Source of the DNA: Ligustrum vulgare
Lineage: Eukaryota; Streptophyta; Magnoliopsida; Lamiales; Oleaceae
Length of the DNA: 64,000 nt
NCBI GenBank assembly: GCA_963555705.1
Contig: OY743174.1
Span: 57,310,234-57,374,233 of the forward strand
Reading direction: 5' to 3'
Part shown: positions 55,308 through 64,000 of the stretch, piece by piece
Layout: each line of letters starts with the position of its first letter
How positions within the stretch are numbered: position 1 is the first letter of the stretch
The notes under the pieces: generated by a model
Database searches by the model: none
What the model saw: the letters and a program-made list of their open reading frames with translations, nothing else
Told to the model about the DNA's origin: nothing
Program-made: the position numbers and the translations under genes

Positions 55308-56360
55308 TCTTCTTTTTCTTCTTCTTCTTCTTCTCTCTTTTATTGTTATTATCTTTTGTTTGAAAAGAAAGGAGACATGGATAGAGATGTATTTATAAGT
55401 AGTTTTGTTTTCTTAAAAGCATATAGTTATTTAAATGTGTAAGTTTATGTTAATTTAATGCATGTTTATTAAGGTTATTAATTTGTCTCTTAATGATCCA
55501 TAAATTCGAATGAACTTGAAGTAACTAACTGCAAGTCTGCAACGCCTCGTACTCTTGCCCAAATCGATTATTCATATTTACTCTCAATTTTGGAAATGTT
55601 TGTGTTCATCTTAATGGATTTCTTTCTCGAACTCAAGATCTCTAATGAGAGACTTAAATCCGATCATGGTATCAATTGAACAATATAAATCTCTTATAAG
55701 GTCAAAATTTTGGATTCGAATATTTGGTGATGCAAAAAAAAGTTTGGTAAAGAGTAAGATGAGTAGTGACTCCATCAAAACGGAAAATGTGTATGAGTTA
55801 ACAGCCGATCGAATTGTTATATTAATATTTTAACAACCAATGCTAAACATAAACTCAATCATGTCAAGTGAGAGTTGACAAATGTGCTAAATAATATATC
55901 AATGTCGAAGGGGCCTGTTAGTGCCTGAAGCTCAATTTTTTTTTTTTTTTTTAAATGTTTCGTACCAATAACCAAAACTGGCCTTAACTAGTTCAACGGT
56001 AGTAGGCAAACCATTGTATTAGATTATGCAGGCCACATCCATGAGAACCGTTGATCCATTTCATTGAATTTTTTTTTTTTTTTGATCAAGTGCCCTTCAA
56101 GGGCACCCCATATGATGGATCCAACCTTTGTGTCTTCAAGGGCACCATAAGGTTCTAGAAAAGGCTTGTTCATTGAAAAGGGTAAAAGTTCATTTTTCGT
56201 GTAACTTTCATTTTCTAAAACTCATTTTATTATCACATATTTTATTTATTTTTATTAAAATTTAATTTGAATTTTAACTAAACCGATGGCCCCCATGTAA
56301 AAAGAGAGCCATTATCATCATCAAATCTTTTGATTTTCAATTCTACTTAATCATATTAGA
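55308..56360. other. Upstream region of the C2 gene, then intergenic
   Basis: A TTC/CTT-rich tract at 55309-55338 is probably the C2 gene's 5' UTR. The rest has T homopolymers (55929-55950, 56068-56083) and no gene. GCCCTTCAAGGGC at 56092-56104 is a short palindrome. Confidence 0.45.
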
Positions 56361-56592
56361 GTGTATTTGATTGCACATTGTTTTTCATGAAAAACACATT
56401 TTTCACTCAAATTTTTCATGTTCCAATCAAACAAACTTTTATTTTTCATGGAATTTGAATTCCACCCGTACACTATTTAATCATATTTTCTTTGAATTCA
56501 AGGAATTGGAATTCCTTAGGGGGAGTATGAGAATTGGAATTCCAAGAAATTGAAATTCTACCTCATTTTTCACTCTCCAATCAAACACATCC
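56361..56592. mobile_element. MITE-like element
   Basis: About 232 bp with inverted ends GTGTATTTGATTG and, inverted, ATGTGTTTGATTGGAG. Interior contains GAATTCCA/TGGAATTC words. Target duplication not certain. Confidence 0.55.
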
Positions 56593-57421
56593 AAAAATTC
56601 TTAAAACGATAACAAACGACGTGTTCGTGGGATGATTCCAACATATTCAAAAAAGGATAATTGCATTTCGTACTAAGAATGTTTATTTACATTAAAATTT
56701 TAGATGATTTTTTACTTCCTTTTATTATTTCTTCAAACCCTGCAATATTCCTACTAATACTCTGCTACCACCCCGTGCAACCTCACTTTCATCCGGTGAG
56801 GCTCCAACATCCTCCAAGATGAGTATGTTATCGAAAAGACGTTACCGTTGAACTTTCATCAATTCTATAACGTGTTGATGAAACATTTGACTGAAAATAG
56901 TTAAAAAATATCATAAAAAGTTGAAAGTATCAAGGTGTGATACTAAAATTTAAGCCTTAAATATCCTAAAAATTGAAAAGTATTAAGTTATGATACCAAA
57001 AATTTGAAAAGATTCATAAATATATCGTATTTTGATACTTTAAAAGTATCATAAGTATTATAGTATGATATTTGTTTTGAAAAACATAGATATCATTAAT
57101 AATTTTTTTTCCCTTTTTTTTGGAAGTATCAATTAGTGACTTTAAAGGACATAAGTATCGGTAATAATACCAAAAGTTGAGTATTTATGTAAGGATTAAT
57201 TAGACTCTACACTAGTTATTTATAATATCATTAGATAGATACATGCTTTACATACTATTTAGAATTATACGATATTACACAAAATACATTCTCTCCCCTC
57301 TATTACTATCTTGTATTTCGCTCTTCTTTCAATATCTCCTCACTTGAAATTCTGGAAGCTAAAGACTTCTCTCTCATCACTCCAATTCAATTCATCCCCA
57401 AATTTCTTTCCCATAAATCTG
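56593..57421. other. Intergenic with imperfect AAGTATCA words
   Basis: AAGTATCA/TGATAC words recur irregularly at 56930-57160. No gene recognised. Confidence 0.45.
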
Positions 57422-57973
57422 TAAGGCTGCGTTTGATTAGCCATTTTTTCCATGAAAAATATGATTTTCCACGTGATTTCCCAACTTTGCGCTGTTTGAT
57501 TGCCTAAGTTTTTCTTGGAATTCATTTTTCTACTTACATCGAAATCCGGTATTTTGCTTGTTTTGGATGAATTCGTTTTCTTATTGGGGGGGGGGGGGGG
57601 GGGGGGGAGGAGGTTTTATTTTTCATGGAAAATCTTATACCATTTTTGTTACGTTTGATCATTTTTTTTATTGTTAATTGATTTATTTTTTTCCCAAAAA
57701 TTAACATTATTATTACTAAGTACAAACTTGTTAAAAAATGAAAAAAAAAATAAAAAAATATTATAATAGCTAAATTTTACTTTATTTTCCATGGAAAATA
57801 ATGTCAATCAAACAACAAAAGTTGGAAAATTCTCCACTTTTCTACCTAGAAAATTAAACCAATCAAACACATTAAACTTTCAATTCCCAGGAATTTAATT
57901 CCCTAGAATTCAATTCCCTGGAATTTATTTTCTTTCCACCAAAATTCCACCCTCACTATCAAACGCAGCCTTA
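57422..57973. mobile_element. MITE with TAAGGCTGCGTTTGAT ends
   Basis: 552 bp with inverted ends TAAGGCTGCGTTTGATTAG and TAAGGCTGCGTTTGATAGT. TAA/TTA at the tips suggests a Tourist-like (PIF/Harbinger) origin. Interior words GGAATTC/GAATTCC and TTTTCCATGGAAAAT repeat. An uninterrupted run of 22 G lies at 57586-57607. Confidence 0.75.
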
Positions 57974-58012
57974 GCAAATCCAAACCCTCATTTTTGAATC
58001 ATAACTGGTCAC

Positions 58013-58470
58013 TAGGGATGGCAAAAAAGCTCGTTGGTTAGAGCAACTCGGGTTTGATCTGTAAAAAACTCGAGCCAAGCTCGACTTGTGGTTCGAAGGA
58101 CTGAGCCTCATAAATGCAGCAAGGCACAAGCCTAAGCTGACCCGTGTAGCATTTGTTGAGCGACACAGGCCGGCCATGTTTCGGCCAAATGGCCCGTAAT
58201 ACGATCCATTTATGGCAGTGCCGGCAACTTGCTATACCTGCATGCAGGCAGTCGAGCTGCCTGCAGCAGCAAAGCAGGCAGCAGCCTACTTGCCTGCTAT
58301 ACATAAAAGAAATTTTTTTTTTTTTTAAAAAAAATCGACTTGGCCCGACTTGGATCAGGCTCGACTCAGCTCGAAGAAGCCCGAGTTGAGCCTAAAGAAA
58401 TTAGTCGAAACTTTAGCTTGGCTCGAAGCAAAAAAAGCTTGATAACCCAACTCACTCATTGACATCCCTA
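58013..58470. mobile_element. hAT-like GAGC/GCTC-rich element, relative of 5429-5894
   Basis: 458 bp with ends TAGGGATGGCAAAAAAGCTC and, inverted, TAGGGATGTCAATGAGTGAG, rich in GCTCGAGCC words like the copy at 5429-5894. Includes CTGCCTGCAGCAGC-type inverted sequence in the middle (58240-58300). No clean 8-bp target duplication, so one flank may be altered. Confidence 0.65.
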
Positions 58471-58531
58471 GCCACCATTATCAGTGTCGAGATCAAAATT
58501 ATACTCTTTTCATCGAAATCAAATTCTCCCT

Positions 58532-60825
58532 TGTAGCGACCAAGAATTTTTACGCAATTAATAATTATTTTAATATTTAGAAAATCGTGTCGCTACTATT
58601 TCACCCATTATTTTGAAGTTAACGCCGCGACGTGTTCGTCTAGCCAAGTCAAGAAATAATTGAGATTGTTCGATTTTAAATTAAATTCCAAATTTAGTAA
58701 AAATATATCAATTCTCCTTATTAAATTATTTTAAGTCCTAATACGAAATTCATTTTTATCTCAAGATTTATTATTCTTAAATTTATTTTTCAGTCCAAAA
58801 TATATCTGTTTTTAATACGATTCCAAATCAAAATTAGTCAAATTTTTAGTTAATTATCTTAAATTAACCCTATCTACCTAAATCTAATCCGCTCCCCACG
58901 TTTTTTTTTTTTCCACCTTTACATATTCCCCAACACCATCATTATCATCACCACCACTCACACACCATTTGCATTCCACTCATCATACCTACCACACCTC
59001 TCCCCTGCCTCTCCAATTCACCATCAATAAACCAAAATCAAGACTGCATCCAATATCAATTGAATCAAGCACACTGCCATCGTATTCAGCCTAGCAACTG
59101 TTCCATTCCAGCCACCTCCATTGCTCAATTTTCATCATCTCCGACCAGCAACACCACCATCCACACCACCACAACACCTCCACAGTCTCGGCCAATCACC
59201 ATCGACGCAACCACCACCTGCAGCAAACTTCCACCATCACCACCGGTATCACCATCATCACCGCCACCTCCTTCATCACCCAAATCACAACCGCCACCAC
59301 CACTTTCGCCCACTGCCCAGCCACGAACCGAATCACCTCCAAACCATCATCAGCCACCACCGTGGCCACAACCTCCCCTACCACAATACTCGACAACCAA
59401 CCACCCAAGATGATTCCAAACCAAACAAACCCAAAACCCAGAATAGACAGCCCAGTAACTTACCTCGATCGCCGCCACCTACTCGCCGGAAAATCGCGAT
59501 TCAAGCCTCGGTTTTACACCCATCTCGCACCCAAACCCCACAAGAACCCAGCCTACCCCACCTTCGCCGTCGGCCGCACCCTGCGCCGGCGTTGCGCCGG
59601 CGAACCACCGGCTGGAAGGCGCCATTCCTCGACCGCGCCCTCCGTCTCTCGCCGCCTCGTCTCCCTCTTCTCTGATGGTAGGTAAGTGATGAGAGAGAGA
59701 GAAAGATTTGATATTATATAAATTTTTAAGATTTACCTTTTAGTCCTCTAAGTATCGAACTTATTCATTTCAGTCCCCAAGTTTTAAAACAATCAATTCA
59801 GTTCCTTAAGTTTTAAATCTATTATTTCAGCCCTATATTTTAATATGCGTTTTGAGTTTCAACTCAACTTTCAAAAGTATTCATTTTAGTCCCTCAACTT
59901 TCAAAACGTCGATTTCAGTCCCTAAATTGTAATTTATCATAAATTTCAAAAGACTAATTCGACTAAATCTTCTAATTGGCTAGACGAAACGTACGGAGAA
60001 TTAAAGAATGGAAGTCGTTTCCCGCTCAACCACACTCGTCAAGTTTAAGGTAGACTCGCCCATATTAATTGATTTAAATTATGATTGCATGTGAATATCA
60101 TGTGACCTGTGAAGGTCATTTTTTATGAAAAGAAATGAGAATGTATTTCTTCGGAAATAATGGTTGAATGTTATGTGACTTGTGAAAAGTCATTTTCATG
60201 AAAATGAGCCTATATTCCCTCGTCAGGAATAATGATGATATGAGTAAGATATGAGTATGCGGGCAAGATTGGGAAAAGGCCCCTTGAGGGAGCCCAATCC
60301 GCTACAAGAAATGATGATGTTATGCATAACATACGTGCCTCATGAGCACGAGAGACGAGACTATCCACACCCGGTTTTCAAAAGAGCCTGCATTTATGTG
60401 TTCAATTATATTGTAGGTTAATTAATGAGCGATGAGTCTACTGAGTATTTCTATGAAATGCTCATGTCTATTTTTACAACACTTGCAGATTTCGGAGACG
60501 GTGGCAAGTGATGGATGATGGTGGCAATAATCGTTAAATGGTTGAAAGTTTGACTTTAATGATTCCGTATTTTCCAAATCTTGAATAATGTCGAGAACTT
60601 CAGTTATTGAGAAATTATGACATTGTCAATTTCTGTACAATATTAATGGTTCGATTTACTATTTTAAATTGTTTAATAAATGTTTTCAATTTTATCGACC
60701 ATTACGATTTATTTAATGTTGCCAAAATGAATTTCAATTATTTCTTCCGCTAAAATATTATTCGAAAAAAAATTAAATCAGAAAATGACGTGGTGAACCG
60801 GGTATACGGAACTCGGGGCGTTACA
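58532..60825 (+). repeat. Long 5' LTR of a gypsy element (2.3 kb)
   Basis: Starts TGTAGCGACC, ends CGGGGCGTTACA, and is followed by AAATGGTATCAGAGCC, a tRNA-Met-type primer site. That fixes it as a 5' LTR. 59060-59690 is CCACCA-rich and GC-rich near its end. The Pro/His/Ser open frames there are composition artefacts. Length and ends fit the long-LTR Del/Tekay-like (chromovirus) group, an inference since no pol is seen. The 3' LTR would lie beyond the window. Confidence 0.78.
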
Positions 60826-60828
60826 AAA

Positions 60829-60840
60829 TGGTATCAGAGC
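60829..60840 (+). other. Primer-binding site (initiator tRNA-Met type)
   Basis: TGGTATCAGAGC starts three bases after the LTR end. Confidence 0.88.
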
Positions 60841-63800
60841 CAGTCTGCGTTTCTGTAGACTGGTAAGTTTTCAAAAAGAGAATTTTCAAGAAACATGTTC
60901 CATTATTAAATTATTATTAATGAAGATTGCCGCTGCCATCATTCGTTCCACCAACTCCGAGGTAAAGAAGTTTATGATGTTTAAAGTTATTTCAGTATTT
61001 TGTATACTTATTTTAATGATTTATGAGAAAGAGAAAGAAGATTTATGATGTCGTTATGCTTGTCAAAACTTACTTGCTTAAATGCATGAGACTTGAACTT
61101 TTATGTTCATGAGAATTACTTGCTTAAATGCATGAGAAAGAAAGAAAGAAAGAAATGAGTTTTGCGGTATAACGAGAAATTTTTCAGAAAAGAAAAGAAA
61201 GAGAACGAGTGTTGAGCACAATGGGAATAATATGATTTAAGAATGATTTCAAAATAATTTTTGTCCTTGAGTTTAGAAATGACGAACCCTAGCTGGACTT
61301 TGCATAATTGATTTTAGACATGGCACCATTTACGAAGAGTCAACAGAAATGATTAGACAATATTTATGAAATATCTATTGTTTAGACTGACACCTCATGT
61401 AAAGATATATGACCACACTATCGACTATTTTGCCGCGCATTATGAGGCCATGACTAGTGGTTTTAGAGCAACTGTTGCGAAGATTCATTAATCACTTGTT
61501 GTCAACATTTTCATTAAATCACCGAGAAATAGCAAGCCAGTTTTATGACGTTGTGATGAGATGTTGAGATTATGATTGATATGATTTTATTGAGACTTTT
61601 ATGAGGAGAATTATGAAATTTGAGGTTTAAAGATTTGGTTTTTAATTATTGGGAATTAAGGACTTGATATTATTTGAGTAAGTGGATTATTCCTCTATTT
61701 TGAGAGAAATTTATAATGTTGTTTGGGTCTTGTAAGTAAGAAATTTTGGAATTATGATTTGTGGCATATATGTTATAAGTATGACAATGAGTTGGCATTT
61801 GAGCCAATTAATGTATTGAAGGAAGTAATATTGTGATATTGGAAATTATGATTTGAAATTGTCATGTTGAGGAATGATGAATTAATTTTCTGGGATATTT
61901 TTTTTTTTTTTTTGGTATTGAAGTTTGTTGGAATTGTTGTCAATATTTAAATCATGGTGGTCAGATGTGGAATATAACTACATGTTGTTATTTTTGGTTA
62001 TGAAGTATACCTACGGGTTGGATAAGTCCAAATTACAAGGGAGACTCTGTCCGGAATTTTATCATTTTGAGTTAAGAGCATGGTATGGTAAAACAACCCA
62101 CTAAGAGTATTGAGAATTGACTTGCAGGTTCATTTACACCACGAGCGAGATTTAGTAAATGATGAAAAAGGGTAATGGTTCTTGAGACATTCTTGGCTTA
62201 TTCGAAGCATAATCATTTTGTAATGGATACAGTTCTATTGAGGTGCTCTCCTTGTCTCACAATTTCAAAAAAAAAAAAAAAAAAAAAAAAAACAAGATGA
62301 TGTATACAACTACTTGGATGTCAGGGTATACGTGGAGTTATGTGATGAATTGATGCATACATTTGGAAATGTCAAGTTATATTTTGAAAGATAGTGATGA
62401 CAAATATTATGGCAATATTGGGAAGAATCTTAATCATTTTTGGGAACAAATTGATTATTAGTATGGAATGATCATTGATATTGGAGAACATTATAAATTA
62501 TGATGGTATGCTTTATTACTGTTGATTTATTTTGGAAGTTGATCTGGTAGATGATGTGTTAAGGACTTGGTTATTTGCATGTACTATGATTATTTGGATA
62601 AAGTCAGTTATTATGAAAGGGAGATATTGACCATATTTTATAGTGAGATACCTTAAAGGAGAAACCGTTTATTCAAAGTGAGAATTTTGGGACATATGAT
62701 TGAATGTTTGAGATTATGTGAGATTATGATGATTGTCATAAGGTCATTTGAGTATAAAAGGTTCAAGAGATAATTATAAGGAATAATGTGATTGCTCTTA
62801 TGGGAGAACTGAAGGTGACGATGTATTGAGATTATGAAATAAGTTGAGTTTCCATGAATAAGTAATATTATTTTTGGTTCTAAGTGGAATTCGAAGAAAG
62901 ATGAGTCTCAGTCCTGGAAATGAATCAGGGTTTCCTCGTAATGTGAATGATTCACCGATGTACTTTTAGATTTCATTTGTGATATTAGAAGATCATGAGA
63001 TAAATTGTTGGATGAAATTGATGAAAGAAATTTTTATCAGGTCCTAGATTGGTACAAGTATTGCAGCGGTAATGCATTTGATCGGGGGAAAGTTTATGAT
63101 AAGATCATACATTGAAATTTTGGAAATTGTTACCGATGGTATCTTGGTTCGAAAATAAGAAATGAACTTTTATGTATTTGTCCTTATGGATAGAATTTGT
63201 GGAAATGAGGATAAGACTTCACAATGATGACTTATTATGGAGTAATGTGCAGAAAGAGTGACATATGGCAGAATCCAAGATTTATTTAGTTTGAGAGATT
63301 GATATATAGTCTTAACGAGCAGATTGACGTATAAGGTTCACGTGATAGATATGATGGTTATTATATTATAGTCTTAGAAAGATTGGTATGTTTTAATTGA
63401 GGTCATATGATACGATGATAAGTGACATGTTACATGATTACTCCAAGAAATGGTAACTAGACGGTTAATGGATGTTATGACTATCCCGTGAATGAATTAT
63501 GTGAATATATTGAGTCAATTGATCTTAATTTGATGGTTATTGAATTTACGGTGAAATGTTACCTACGATTGGGAATTTTCATTTTGAGACATAAAATATG
63601 AGTTTATTTGAAGTTTTGGTGATGCAGTTTCGATTACTTATTATCGGTTGTGCTTTTGATGTGAGTAAATTATTTTGCTACAATAATGAAAAATCTGAGA
63701 TGATCAGTTGTGTGACTTTTACTTATAATGAGAGTTTATCTTTGGGTTAAGTAAACTTGATGAGGAATCTTATATGATTCACAGAAGTCTTGTTAAATGG

Positions 63801-64000
63801 TGATAGACTTAATCAGAGTATTGTTCAAATTGGGACATGAATTGAAGTTTTGGGAGAACAGGGAAATTGTATCATGAACTTCAGATTGGGAAGATAGTGA
63901 GATTTCTTAAGTTTGAGAGTATCATATTAGATTCTTATGATGATACTTTAAGTTAGTACCTTAGTCCTCAGCTAGAATGAGTATGTGATATCAAGTACTT
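60841..64000 (+). pseudogene. Decayed interior of the long-LTR gypsy element
   Basis: About 3.2 kb with no open frame longer than background on either strand. Words such as AAGTCCAAATTACAAGGGAG near 62025 resemble leader sequence of such elements, but I cannot identify gag, protease or RT with confidence. TGA and TAA triplets are dense, as expected after long decay by transitions. An A homopolymer is at about 62270-62291. Confidence 0.45.

Noticed and set aside
55645..55833. 62-codon frame upstream of the C2 gene
   Set aside because: Short, no motif, no splice context; chance open frame in AT-rich DNA.
59060..59685. Overlapping Pro/His/Ser-rich frames of up to 184 codons, resembling a cell-wall protein
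   Set aside because: They lie inside the long 5' LTR of a gypsy element in a CCACCA-rich tract and are open in several frames at once.

Overview
The window is nuclear DNA of a flowering plant, almost certainly a eudicot. It is AT-rich, its genes are split by GT-AG (and two GC-AG) introns, it is full of LTR retrotransposons and MITEs, and it encodes plant-only proteins such as a PRONE-type RopGEF. I cannot name the species from sequence alone.

Four host genes can be built exon by exon. (1) 26-815, minus: the 5' half of a pyroglutamyl-peptidase I (peptidase C15) gene that runs off the left edge. (2) 32888-38917, plus: a complete 12-exon gene for a 680-residue G6PD4-type glucose-6-phosphate dehydrogenase homologue with a degenerate active-site signature. 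(3) 40365-43652, minus: a complete 7-exon RopGEF (473 residues). (4) 54233-55307, minus: a small C2-domain protein of the elicitor-responsive / 16 kDa phloem protein type (188 residues). Genes 2 and 3 are tail to tail. They are separated by about 1.4 kb that holds a MITE and a tandem MITE-like repeat.

Transposable elements fill most of the rest. They include a Cassandra TRIM with 5S-rRNA-like LTRs (4434-5137), a young Ty1/copia element with apparently identical LTRs and intact gag and pol frames (6487-12730), and a cluster of one gypsy family. That cluster is two solo LTRs (17422-18101, 18473-19137) and a 13.2 kb Tat-type element (19211-32432). The large element has a broken gag/protease, has lost its reverse-transcriptase core, keeps two RNase H domains and integrase, and carries a spliced antisense gene. 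To the right lie a gypsy remnant with a deleted interior (50322-53579) and the 5' LTR plus decayed interior of a long-LTR gypsy element that runs off the right edge (58532-64000).

DNA transposons are represented by short non-autonomous copies: two GAGC-rich hAT-like elements, a Stowaway MITE, several Tourist-like MITEs (one about 1.1 kb inside RopGEF intron 1), a MITE in an intron of the C2 gene, and a 1.45 kb Mutator-type foldback element with a perfect 9-bp target duplication.

No operon or defence system is present and the host genes do not form an obvious pathway. The least ordinary signals are the antisense gene and the paired TTACGGCCGTAA palindromes inside the Tat-type element, an internal polypurine-tract/LTR-like remnant in the same element, the catalytically suspect G6PD4, the two GC-AG introns, and the foldback element.
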